This document shows, one piece after another, positions 26,648 through 35,869 of a stretch of DNA of 48,213 bases (positions are counted from its first letter, which is position 1; each line of letters starts with the position of its first letter). The notes beneath the pieces were generated by a model, which was not told the DNA's origin, did no database searches, and was given only the letters and a program-made list of their open reading frames with translations. Made by a program: the position numbers and the translations under genes. Origin of the DNA: Rhodoluna sp. (GTDB taxonomy: Bacteria > Actinomycetota > Actinomycetes > Actinomycetales > Microbacteriaceae); NCBI GenBank assembly GCA_030831605.1, contig JAURKU010000009.1, forward strand, positions 1 through 48,213. Reading direction: 5' to 3'.

Positions 26648-28258
26648 ATGAACGAGCTTTTGCAGCAAGCAGAAAACTGGCTGGCCCAAGATCCAGATCC
26701 GGTTACTAAGGCTGAACTACAAAAACTTATCGATGCCAAGGATTACCCCGCACTCACTGAGCGCTTTGCTAAGCGCTTAGAGTTTGGCACAGCCGGCTTA
26801 CGCGGTGAATTAGGCGCCGGGCCGAATCGCATGAACCGGGTTCTGGTTGCCCAAGCGGCAGCCGGGCTGGGTCGTTATCTAAAACCGGGCTCAAGTGTTG
26901 TAATCGGCTTTGATGGTCGGGTAAATAGTGAGATTTTTGCAAAGGACTCGGCTGAGGTTTTAGCTGGCCTGGGCCTGCATGTCTTTTTACTAGACAAGCT
27001 ATGCCCTACCCCGCTGATTTCATTTGCCACCAGATACCTAAATGCCAGTGCCGGAATCATGGTCACTGCCTCACATAACCCGCCGCGGGATAACGGATAC
27101 AAGGTTTATCTTGGTGGAAATTTCAAGGGCTCACAAATTATTGCCCCGGTTGATAGTGCAATTGCAAAAGAAATTGAATTTATCGCAGAAAACGAAACCT
27201 TCAACTCACTAGCAAAATCTTCAAACTACGAAATTGTCGGCCACGATATCAGAAAAGCATATGTCGATGCTGTTTTAGCTTCAAGCCAAAACTTAGCGAG
27301 CCTGCCAATCAAGATTGCCTATACCGCCATGCACGGTGTTGGCTTTAAACTAACCGAAGAAATTTTTGCCAAAGCGGGGTTCACCGATCTTCATCCGGTA
27401 CTCGAGCAAATCGAACCAGATGGTAATTTCCCCACTGTGAACTTTCCAAACCCGGAAGAAAAAGGAGCCATGGATTTGGTTTTGGCCAAAGCCAGATCTG
27501 TTGCGGCCGATATTGTGATTGCCCAAGACCCCGATGCAGACCGATTAGCGGTTGCCGTAAAAAGCGATGGTGAATACATTCAACTCACCGGCGATCAGGT
27601 GGGGCTAATTCTGGCCGATGAAATAGCCAGTAGCAAAACTCAAGGAACTCTTGCTGCCAGCATTGTTTCCTGCTCAGCGCTTGAAAAAGTTGCGTCGCAT
27701 TACGGCCTGAATTACCAAAGCACGTTGACCGGATTTAAGTGGATTAGCAAAGTTGAAAATCTCATATTCGGTTACGAGGAGGCACTCGGCTATTGCATTG
27801 ACCCGGAGCAAGTAGCAGATAAAGATGGCATCAGCTCGGCACTGTTGATGGTCAAAATTGCAGCTCGAGAATTAGCCGCCGGTCGCTCACTTATTGACCT
27901 ACTGGAAGAGTTAGGTAACCGCTACGGGCATTTTGCCACTGGACAGATTTCCCTTCGATTCGAGGAATTAGCCAAAATCACCTTGCTTGTGCATGCGATT
28001 CGCCAGAACCCCCCGAAGACACTTCTGGGCCAAGCGGTTAGTTTCACCGACCTAAGCCTCGGCTCAAAAGATCTCCCGCCGACTGATGGCCTACGGCTAG
28101 ATTTAGCTGATCAATCTAGGGTGATTATCCGGCCAAGCGGAACTGAACCTAAATTGAAGTGCTATCTGCAGGTAATCGGATCTAGTTCCGTCGAGGCCAA
28201 AGCCAAGTTGGCTCTACTAACTAAGGACGTTAGCCAGTTTTTGTCTGATCTCAATTAG
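26648..28258 (+). CDS. Phospho-sugar mutase (phosphoglucomutase/phosphomannomutase family; possible phosphopentomutase)
   Basis: LEFGTAGLRGELGAGPNRMN, GIMVTASHNPPRDNGYKVY, QDPDADRLAVAV, GYEEALGY, IIRPSGTEPKLKCYL. Confidence 0.92.
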   Translation: MNELLQQAENWLAQDPDPVTKAELQKLIDAKDYPALTERFAKRLEFGTAGLRGELGAGPNRMNRVLVAQAAAGLGRYLKPGSSVVIGFDGRVNSEIFAKDSAEVLAGLGLHVFLLDKLCPTPLISFATRYLNASAGIMVTASHNPPRDNGYKVYLGGNFKGSQIIAPVDSAIAKEIEFIAENETFNSLAKSSNYEIVGHDIRKAYVDAVLASSQNLASLPIKIAYTAMHGVGFKLTEEIFAKAGFTDLHPVLEQIEPDGNFPTVNFPNPEEKGAMDLVLAKARSVAADIVIAQDPDADRLAVAVKSDGEYIQLTGDQVGLILADEIASSKTQGTLAASIVSCSALEKVASHYGLNYQSTLTGFKWISKVENLIFGYEEALGYCIDPEQVADKDGISSALLMVKIAARELAAGRSLIDLLEELGNRYGHFATGQISLRFEELAKITLLVHAIRQNPPKTLLGQAVSFTDLSLGSKDLPPTDGLRLDLADQSRVIIRPSGTEPKLKCYLQVIGSSSVEAKAKLALLTKDVSQFLSDLN

Positions 28259-28489
28259 ATCAAAGACGTGCTCAATCGGCACGATAATCCCCGGCATGTG
28301 CTCAAGTTGAAAAACTAGTTCAGGTGTGGTCAAGATAATGTCGGCATCAGCACCTTCACGCTTAGCCTTTGCCATATCGGCAGCTTGAACCTCGGCCTGA
28401 ACGCCGAGAAGTTCAAGCACCTTCTCCGTGTTCATTTTTAGTAGCACGGACGTACCAATACCCATGCCACACACAGCAATTATCTTCAC
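28217..28489 (-). CDS. PTS EIIB component (ascorbate/galactitol/lactose-type fold)
   Basis: 90 aa; MKIIAVCGMGIGTSVLLKMN with phosphoacceptor-type Cys. Confidence 0.85.
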   Translation of the reverse strand: MKIIAVCGMGIGTSVLLKMNTEKVLELLGVQAEVQAADMAKAKREGADADIILTTPELVFQLEHMPGIIVPIEHVFDLIEIRQKLANVLS

Positions 28490-28498
28490 CTTGAGAGC

Positions 28499-28942
28499 CT
28501 AGCCAAGTAGTCTGCGAACTTCACTCTCATTATCAGACTGTAATAACATGTTTACTTTTGTGTCATCTAGCAATAGCTCACTTAAACCGGCCATCAAATC
28601 AATATGGCCATCGTGATCCAAGGCTGCTAAACCAAAAACAATCCTGACCGGATCAAATCGCTCGGAGCCAAATTTAACGCTCTCACTTAGCACCACCAAA
28701 GATAAGCCGGTGCTCAATACATTTGCCGAAGGCCTGGCATGAGCTAGCGCAATACCTGGTGCGATAACCATATAAGGTCCGAGCTCTTCAAAGGCTTCAA
28801 TCATTGCCCGGGTGTATGCAGCTGTCGCTCGTCCACTAAGTTCTAAAGCATCGCCAGCCAAAGTGATTGCTTCAGTCCAAGTGCTAGCACTAACGGAAAG
28901 TTTTATCGATTTATCACCGAGAGCATCACCAAGGGCAGACAT
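28499..28942 (-). CDS. PTS EIIA component (EIIA type 2, ascorbate/fructose/mannitol family)
   Basis: 147 aa; MIEAFEELGPYMVIAPGIALAHARP with active-site-type His; translationally coupled to adenosine deaminase. Confidence 0.87.
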   Translation of the reverse strand: MSALGDALGDKSIKLSVSASTWTEAITLAGDALELSGRATAAYTRAMIEAFEELGPYMVIAPGIALAHARPSANVLSTGLSLVVLSESVKFGSERFDPVRIVFGLAALDHDGHIDLMAGLSELLLDDTKVNMLLQSDNESEVRRLLG

Positions 28943-30024
28943 TACTGCTGCCTTGCAAACCAGTCGGTGATGTTCTCGATAATCTCTGTCCTGATATCCA
29001 TATCAATAAAGGCGGCATTGGCGGCATTTAGTTGAAACAGTTCCATATCTTCCAGATCGTAACCAAAAGCTTTGCTCAGTAATTCCAATTCGCGCGAGAG
29101 CGAAGTTCCACTCATCAAGCGGTTATCGGTGTTGACGGTGACGTTGAATCCCAATCGATATAGATCATCAAACGGGTGATCACGCATAACCGGCTCGTCA
29201 ATGCCTGGAATAGCACCGGTTTGAAGATTTGACGAAGGAGAAAGTTCTAAGGCAATGCCGCGCTCCAAGACCCAGGTGGCCACCTCACCGAAACCGTATT
29301 TACTTTCATCATCGGCATCGACGAATACATCCTCGATGATTCTCACGCCGTGGCCGAGCCTTAGGGTCCGACCGTCAACGATGGCATCCCTAATCGAATC
29401 TTTGCCAGCAGCCTCACCGGCATGCAGGGTAACCGGCATGAGTTCTTTATTCAGCCAGGCAAAAGCCCCCGCGTGCCTAGATGGACTAAAGCCTTCTTCT
29501 GGCCCTGCATAGTCAAAGCCGACTACACCTTTATTCCTATGGCGCACCGCTAATTCAGCAATTTCCTGAGCTCGATCATTCTGTCGCATCGCGGTAATCA
29601 ACTGGCCGGTGGCTAGATAGCCTCCCCGACTGCGGATCTCTTTTCTAGCCCTGGTTAGACCATCCTCGACAGCTTCAACTACTTCATCCAAGTTCAAGCC
29701 ATTACTGAGGTGCTGCTCTGGAGCCCAGCGAATCTCGCCGTAAATCACACCATCTTTGGCTAGATCCATCGCAAACTCATATCCGACTCTGGAAAGGTTC
29801 TCCGCTGACTGCATCACGGCGATGGTGTGTTCGAAGGTTTCAAGATATCTAACCAAGGAACCAGAATCACAAGAATCCAAAAACCACTGGTTTAGTTCTT
29901 TCGCATTAGTTCTCGGTAGCTTGTGTCCAATTTGATCAGCTAATTCAACAATGGTTTCAGGACGCAGTCCACCATCTAGGTGATCGTGCAGTGAAACCTT
30001 GGGTATGGCCCGATAGTCAGTCAT
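28942..30024 (-). CDS. add: Adenosine deaminase
   Basis: PKVSLHDHLDGGLRPET, VTLHAGEAAG, RLGHGVRI, NTDNRLMSGTSLSRE. Confidence 0.94.
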   Translation of the reverse strand: MTDYRAIPKVSLHDHLDGGLRPETIVELADQIGHKLPRTNAKELNQWFLDSCDSGSLVRYLETFEHTIAVMQSAENLSRVGYEFAMDLAKDGVIYGEIRWAPEQHLSNGLNLDEVVEAVEDGLTRARKEIRSRGGYLATGQLITAMRQNDRAQEIAELAVRHRNKGVVGFDYAGPEEGFSPSRHAGAFAWLNKELMPVTLHAGEAAGKDSIRDAIVDGRTLRLGHGVRIIEDVFVDADDESKYGFGEVATWVLERGIALELSPSSNLQTGAIPGIDEPVMRDHPFDDLYRLGFNVTVNTDNRLMSGTSLSRELELLSKAFGYDLEDMELFQLNAANAAFIDMDIRTEIIENITDWFARQQ

Positions 30025-30037
30025 TTAGTTTTCCTAG

Positions 30038-31327
30038 TTAGCTTTGAATACGATCAAGAATTAGTGCCGCTTGGTCTTTTGCGGTCACGCCGATTTCGAT
30101 ACCACCGTCGAGTGCTTCAAGAGCTCTAGCAAACCTGTTTTCTTCATCGGTAAATAGTGTCAGCAAAGGTTCGCCCTTAGTTACCTGATCGCCTCGCTTG
30201 GCATGCAGAATAACTCCAGCACCAAACTGCACCGGATCTTCTTTTCTGGCGCGTCCAGCACCTAGACGCCAAGATGCGGTTCCCACTGCTAGGGCGTCAA
30301 GTTTGTTCAAGATTCCGCTTTCGGTAGCGTAGACAACCTGCTCATGTTTTGCCTTTGGCAGCTCTGCCTTCGGATCTCCACCTTGAGCGGAAATCATCTG
30401 CACCCACTTATCCATGGCTCGACCGTCAGCCAGGGCCGAAGCAACATCGATGTCGGTCTTACCGGAAAGTCGCAGCATCTCGGTAGCAAGGGCAACCGTG
30501 ATTTCCACCAGATCCTTAGCTCCGCCTCCGGCTAAAACCTCAACCGCCTCTTCAACCTCAAGTGAGTTACCGACTTTATTGCCAAGTGGCGTGGACATAT
30601 CGGTTAGCAGGGCACTGGTCTTGACTCCGGCGTCAGCACCAAGTTGGGTGAGCACCTGAGCTAACTCTCTGGCCCTATCTAAGCTCTTCATGAATGCCCC
30701 CGAACCCACCTTCACATCTAGCACTAGGCTCGCGGTGCCTTCAGCAATCTTCTTACTCATAATCGAACTGGCAATCAACGGGATAGCCTCGACCGTTCCA
30801 GTAACATCTCGAAGTGCATAGAGCTTCTTATCAGCCGGCGCTAGACCGCTGCCGGCAGCGCAAACCACCGCACCAACATCGCGTAACTGCTCAAGCATTT
30901 GCTGATTAGAAAGGTTTGCCTGCCAACCTGGAATGGCTTCCATTTTGTCTAAGGTGCCCCCGGTGTGACCGAGTCCACGACCGGATAGCTGCGGAACAGC
31001 AACACCGAAAACCGCAACCAGCGGAGCAACCATCAAAGTGATCTTGTCGCCAACGCCTCCGGTTGAATGCTTATCGGCAGTTGGCATCGGTAGCGAACTA
31101 AAATCCAGTCGCTCACCGCTTGCAATCATGGCCATGGTTAGATCTTTGATTTCCCTGCGGTTCATACCGTTTAGCAATATAGCCATGGTCATCGCCGACA
31201 TTTGCTCATCGGCGATAACGCCGGTGGTGTAGTTATGAACCAACCAATCAATTTGTTCGGTAGTTAGTTCCTGCTTCTCACGTTTTGCAATGATTAACTC
31301 AACTGCTGAGAATTCTTTAGCCACCAC
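30038..31327 (-). CDS. deoA: Thymidine/pyrimidine-nucleoside phosphorylase
   Basis: DKHSTGGVGDKITLMVAPLVA, SGRGLGHTGGTLDKMEAIPG, DVKVGSGAFMKS. Confidence 0.94.
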   Translation of the reverse strand: MVAKEFSAVELIIAKREKQELTTEQIDWLVHNYTTGVIADEQMSAMTMAILLNGMNRREIKDLTMAMIASGERLDFSSLPMPTADKHSTGGVGDKITLMVAPLVAVFGVAVPQLSGRGLGHTGGTLDKMEAIPGWQANLSNQQMLEQLRDVGAVVCAAGSGLAPADKKLYALRDVTGTVEAIPLIASSIMSKKIAEGTASLVLDVKVGSGAFMKSLDRARELAQVLTQLGADAGVKTSALLTDMSTPLGNKVGNSLEVEEAVEVLAGGGAKDLVEITVALATEMLRLSGKTDIDVASALADGRAMDKWVQMISAQGGDPKAELPKAKHEQVVYATESGILNKLDALAVGTASWRLGAGRARKEDPVQFGAGVILHAKRGDQVTKGEPLLTLFTDEENRFARALEALDGGIEIGVTAKDQAALILDRIQS

Positions 31328-31740
31328 TACCCCCTCTGCTCAGATCCGAAACCATCTGCCAGATCTCTCGGACCAAAAGCATCAGGCAGCACTTCTTCGA
31401 TGGTCTTGATACCACTGGTTGTTTGCAAGAGCATGCCCGTCTGAGAGTGCTCAAAAAGTAATTGACGGCAACGACCGCAAGGCATCAATATATTTTCTGC
31501 TCCATCAACGCAATAGAAAGCGATAAGTTTCCCGCCCCCGGTCATGCTCAGATTACTAACCAAGCCACATTCAGCACACAAGCCAACACCGTAACTGGCG
31601 TTCTCAACATTACAACCGGAGACAATCCGACCGTCATCAACAAGGGCGGCTGCACCTACTGGAAAATGACTGTATGGCGCGTAAGCGTGTTTCATTGCTT
31701 GAACAGCAGCTGCTTTTAGTTCCGCCCAGTTGATTTCCAT
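31327..31740 (-). CDS. cdd: Cytidine deaminase
   Basis: AYAPYSHFPVGAAAL, GCNVENASYG, CAEC and PCGRCRQLL zinc/catalytic motifs. Confidence 0.94.
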   Translation of the reverse strand: MEINWAELKAAAVQAMKHAYAPYSHFPVGAAALVDDGRIVSGCNVENASYGVGLCAECGLVSNLSMTGGGKLIAFYCVDGAENILMPCGRCRQLLFEHSQTGMLLQTTSGIKTIEEVLPDAFGPRDLADGFGSEQRG

Positions 31741-31743
31741 GGG

Positions 31744-33024
31744 TTATCCCTTCACGTAGGGTTGGCCAGATGCAGCGGGAGGTCTGACCTTGCCGGCAAA
31801 TCCAGCTACCGCAATCAGCGTCACTAAATAAGGAACCATGGTGATGAAATCCACCGGAATGCCAGGTGATACCTGATTGGCCCAAACTCGAAGAATAATT
31901 GTGAAACCAAATAACAGTGCCCCAAGCGTCACATAAATAGGTTGCCAGCGACCAAGGATAACAACGGCAAGGGCGATAAAGCCCTGCCCAGCAGACATTT
32001 CACGACCGAATGATCCGACGTTACCGATGGTCAGCGCAGCTCCGCCTAGACCTGCAACCATACCGCCTAAGGTTACCCACCAGAATCTAGTGCGGGCAAC
32101 ATTGATGCCAACGGTATCGGCGGCTAACGGGTGCTCACCAACGGCTCTGGCTCGAAGCCCAAGCTTGGTTCGGAACAAAATAAACCACAGGGTCGGAACA
32201 ATTAAGAACATCAGATAGACAGTGATTCTGTTATCGAATAGGGTTTGGCCGACTATCGGAATATCTGAAAGTAGTGGGATTGGAATTTTCTCAAATGTGC
32301 CGGGGAAATTTAGATTGACACGATCTTTGTCGACCCAAGCAGAGTGCAGGAAGTTAGTAATGCCGATGACCAATACATTCAACAGCACACCGACGATGAT
32401 TTGCTCAACTAAATACTTAATTGCAAGTGAGGCTAGCACCATGCTGACCAGCGCTGCAGCAACCATTGCCGCAACCATTCCGACGTAAAGATTGCCAGTC
32501 ATAGTTCCAACCACCGAAGACACAAAAGCACCGGTGAGCAACTGGCCTTCGATGGCAATATTCACAACGCCAACGCGCTCAGACATGATTCCTGCCATGC
32601 CGCCGAGAATTAGCGGGATGGCAAGAACAATCGTGTTACTCAAAATGAAAATCATTTGAACACCCTGTGCTGCGCCGGTTGCCAGCCAAGCCAGAAGTGC
32701 CATGATGGCGAAAAAACCAAACAAACAGGTTAGCCAGATCGGCGTAAGTTTTTTCATCCGATTGAAAACAACAGAGAGCAAAGTTAAGGCAATTAGCAAA
32801 CTTGCGATTACTGTGCAAAAGAGCATCGAGTTAACAGTTAGATCTGGTAACTGGATTACCTCTCTCTTCTCACTCCAAACAAACCGAACATCGCCAGCTT
32901 TACCGAATATGCCAAAACTAAATAGCACTACTAGGGAAATAAGCGCCATCGCAATTGTTGCCTTAAGGCTTGGCTTGACCTCAGCTTGCGAGAATAGACC
33001 CGGGGTAACTTCAACTTTCGACAT
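31744..33024 (-). CDS. ABC transporter permease (BMP/Nup nucleoside type)
   Basis: LGGMAGIMSERVGVVNIAIEGQLLTGAFVSSV, LGLRARAVGEHPLAADTVGINV; multi-TM. Confidence 0.9.
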   Translation of the reverse strand: MSKVEVTPGLFSQAEVKPSLKATIAMALISLVVLFSFGIFGKAGDVRFVWSEKREVIQLPDLTVNSMLFCTVIASLLIALTLLSVVFNRMKKLTPIWLTCLFGFFAIMALLAWLATGAAQGVQMIFILSNTIVLAIPLILGGMAGIMSERVGVVNIAIEGQLLTGAFVSSVVGTMTGNLYVGMVAAMVAAALVSMVLASLAIKYLVEQIIVGVLLNVLVIGITNFLHSAWVDKDRVNLNFPGTFEKIPIPLLSDIPIVGQTLFDNRITVYLMFLIVPTLWFILFRTKLGLRARAVGEHPLAADTVGINVARTRFWWVTLGGMVAGLGGAALTIGNVGSFGREMSAGQGFIALAVVILGRWQPIYVTLGALLFGFTIILRVWANQVSPGIPVDFITMVPYLVTLIAVAGFAGKVRPPAASGQPYVKG

Positions 33025-34256
33025 TACTTGCTCACCTTCTCGGCCTTCTGCATAGCTTCAATCATCTTTGGGCCAGGCTTAGGTAGTCGATAAATGGCTC
33101 GAATAATTGGTGGGGCTGCGATAAACAGCACGATCAGAGCTTTCACTACACCGAGAACTTCCGGTGACACTCCGGCCACCTGCATCGATGATGCCCCTGC
33201 CTTGAACGCACCGAAAAGAAGACCAGCTAAGACCACACCGCCGGCTCGAGATCCGCCGAGCAGAGCAACGGTAATGGCATCAAAGCCGATCCCCGCCTCA
33301 ATACTGGTGGTAAGACCACCGCTGATGCTTAGCCCCTGGTTGGCTGCAGCCAAACCAGAGAAGCCAGCAGAAATCGCTAATGCCCAGATGAAGGTGTTCT
33401 CAACTTTGATACCAGCTGCCTTAGCGGCGGTCGGGTTATGGCCAACCATGCGGAACCTAAATCCAAATGTGGATCGTTCCATCAGCCACCAGTAGGCGAC
33501 AACTGATAAGGCGGCGATTATCAAACCGTAGTGCAGGTTAAAGCTCTCCCCCAAAAGAGCTCCGAGCCTTGCAGTGTCCGCCGGTTTATCTGATTTTGGC
33601 GTTCCACCGCCGTTGGCTTCAAGTAGGAATGCTGGTTCACGAAGAAAGAATGTGAAAAGGGCTGTCGCAACATAGTTCATCATGATTGTGACGATTACCT
33701 CGTGAGCTCCGAAGCGAGCTTTGAGAATTCCAACAATTATTCCCCAGACGGCAGCGGCCAAAACAGCAGCTAACACAGCAACCAGCATGTGCAGAATCTG
33801 TGGCAGTTCCAACCTAGTTGAAACGAAAGTTGCACCAGCAAGACCAACCATAATTTGACCGGTTGCACCGATGTTAAAAAGACCAACTCTAAATGTCAGT
33901 GCCACGCCGAGTCCAGCCATGATCAAAGGGGCGGCAAACCTTAGGGTTTCGGTTAGCGGCCTGATTCCAGAAATGAAATCGTCTGCATTGAAGTTATAGA
34001 TTGATCCATAAAAGAGTGCGCCGTAGCCATCCTGGATGCTCCACCAAACAGCTGAAAAGGCGTAGTTTGGATCGGCTCCAAAATTAGACCAGGAATCAAC
34101 AACATCCTCGGAGAAAACGATCATAAAGATTCCACCGATAATAAAGCCGAGCAAAATCGAAAGTCCGATTCGAACTGGGTCGCCAGCCATAATTTCGCGT
34201 AGGACTGAATTTGCCTGTGAGTCTGCCGCCGGCAGTGCTTTTACCTTTTTACTCAT
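33024..34256 (-). CDS. ABC transporter permease (BMP/Nup nucleoside type)
   Basis: LTFRVGLFNIGATGQIMVGLAGATF, FGFRFRMVGHNPTAAKAAGIKV; multi-TM. Confidence 0.9.
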   Translation of the reverse strand: MSKKVKALPAADSQANSVLREIMAGDPVRIGLSILLGFIIGGIFMIVFSEDVVDSWSNFGADPNYAFSAVWWSIQDGYGALFYGSIYNFNADDFISGIRPLTETLRFAAPLIMAGLGVALTFRVGLFNIGATGQIMVGLAGATFVSTRLELPQILHMLVAVLAAVLAAAVWGIIVGILKARFGAHEVIVTIMMNYVATALFTFFLREPAFLLEANGGGTPKSDKPADTARLGALLGESFNLHYGLIIAALSVVAYWWLMERSTFGFRFRMVGHNPTAAKAAGIKVENTFIWALAISAGFSGLAAANQGLSISGGLTTSIEAGIGFDAITVALLGGSRAGGVVLAGLLFGAFKAGASSMQVAGVSPEVLGVVKALIVLFIAAPPIIRAIYRLPKPGPKMIEAMQKAEKVSK

Positions 34257-35752
34257 GCTGCAATACCTGCCATCATCTTGCCAAGTTTTTCTCTCGAGGT
34301 CTTGGCATCAACAATTCCAACGATCTTGCCCCGATACATCACCGCTATTCGATCGGCCAGCGCCAGCACCTCATCGAGTTCAGTGGAGATAATCAGCACC
34401 GCCTTGCCTGAATCCCTAGCCGCAATCATCTGTTCGTGAATAAATTCAACCGAACCAACATCCACACCTCTAGTTGGCTGGGAAGCAACTAAAACTTTCA
34501 GTTCTCGGCCTAATTCCCTAGCCACCACTACCTTCTGCTGGTTACCGCCGGAGAGCTGCTTGGCCAGTGTTTCAGCGGATTGGGTTCTGATATCAAAGCG
34601 CTGAATTAGATCCTTAGCTATTTCATTGCGCTTGGCAAAGTCGATTTGGATGCCTTTAGCAAACGGCGGTGTAAAGGAGCCATCAAGCATCAGGTTCTCA
34701 GCGATCGTGAACTCGGAAACCAAGCCGTCCTTCTTGCGATCTTCAGGAATATAGCCAAGACCTGATTCGAGAACCTGTCGCACCGTACTCTTAGTGACAT
34801 CGTTACCGGAAACCAAGATTGAACCGGAGTGCACCTTGCGAATACCAAGAATCGCTTCGGCTAACTCGGTTTGCCCATTACCCTGCACACCAGCTATAGC
34901 TAGAACTTCACCATCGTGAACTTCAAAACTCACTCCATTGACCATCTGGTGATTTCGGTCATCTAAAACTGTTAGATCTTTGATTACCAAACTAGCCTTG
35001 CCGATTTTGGCCGGCTTGTGCTTAGCCTCTAGGTCAACATCGCGACCAACCATTAATGAAGCCAGTTCGCTGGCTGAGGCTTTAGGTGACGGTGAGGCGA
35101 CAACTTTACCTTGGCGGATTACGGTGATTCGGTCGGCAACCTGCTGCACCTCGCGCAATTTATGAGTGATAAAGATAATTGATGTTCCAGATTTAGCTAA
35201 CCCTCGCATGATTTCCATCAGCTCATCGGTTTCTTGAGGGGTCAATACCGCAGTTGGCTCATCTAGCACCAGGGCTTTTGCATCTCTTGCCAATGCTTTA
35301 ATGATTTCTACGCGCTGCTGTGAACCAACCGGCAGGTCTCTGATTAGCGCATCCGGATCAATATCAAAACCAAATCGGTCGGAGATTTCCTTGACTAGTT
35401 TTCTGGCGGCCCCAAGATCCAATCGACCTAGCTTGCTGGTTGGTTCATTTCCTAAGACCACATTTTCGGCAACTGTGAAAACCGGGATGAGCATGAAGTG
35501 TTGGTGAACCATACCGATACCAGAAGCCATAGCATCGCCCGGCCCAGAGAATTTCACCGGTTTGTCATCAATTAGAATTTCGCCGGCATCAGGTTGTAAT
35601 AAGCCGTAGAGCACGTTCATCAAAGTGGACTTACCGGCACCGTTTTCACCAAGCAAGCTATGAATCTCGCCGGGCTCTAGGGTCAAGCTGATGTTGTCAT
35701 TAGCCACTAAAGTGCCAAAACGCTTAGTGATATTGCGCAGCTCTAGCTTCAT
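34253..35752 (-). CDS. ABC transporter ATP-binding protein, two ABC domains (BMP/Nup type)
   Basis: Walker A GENGAGKSTLMN, LVLDEPTAVL; second domain GVQGNGQTELAEAILG and LSGGNQQKVVVARE. Confidence 0.93.
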   Translation of the reverse strand: MKLELRNITKRFGTLVANDNISLTLEPGEIHSLLGENGAGKSTLMNVLYGLLQPDAGEILIDDKPVKFSGPGDAMASGIGMVHQHFMLIPVFTVAENVVLGNEPTSKLGRLDLGAARKLVKEISDRFGFDIDPDALIRDLPVGSQQRVEIIKALARDAKALVLDEPTAVLTPQETDELMEIMRGLAKSGTSIIFITHKLREVQQVADRITVIRQGKVVASPSPKASASELASLMVGRDVDLEAKHKPAKIGKASLVIKDLTVLDDRNHQMVNGVSFEVHDGEVLAIAGVQGNGQTELAEAILGIRKVHSGSILVSGNDVTKSTVRQVLESGLGYIPEDRKKDGLVSEFTIAENLMLDGSFTPPFAKGIQIDFAKRNEIAKDLIQRFDIRTQSAETLAKQLSGGNQQKVVVARELGRELKVLVASQPTRGVDVGSVEFIHEQMIAARDSGKAVLIISTELDEVLALADRIAVMYRGKIVGIVDAKTSREKLGKMMAGIAA

Positions 35753-35815
35753 TACTCCCAGTGGCTCCTTTGCAGTTCACTCACCTAATAATCTAGCCGA
35801 ATAAGGGAACTTACC

Positions 35816-35853
35816 AAAAAGAGAACTGCCGAGGCTTTCACCTCGGCAGTTCT
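35816..35853 (-). terminator. Intrinsic terminator/attenuator between bmpA-like gene and ABC ATPase gene
   Basis: Perfect 13-bp stem AGAACTGCCGAGG-N6-CCTCGGCAGTTCT; on the minus strand it is followed by CTTTTTGG. Confidence 0.85.
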
Positions 35854-35869
35854 ACTTCTTTACTTAGTG

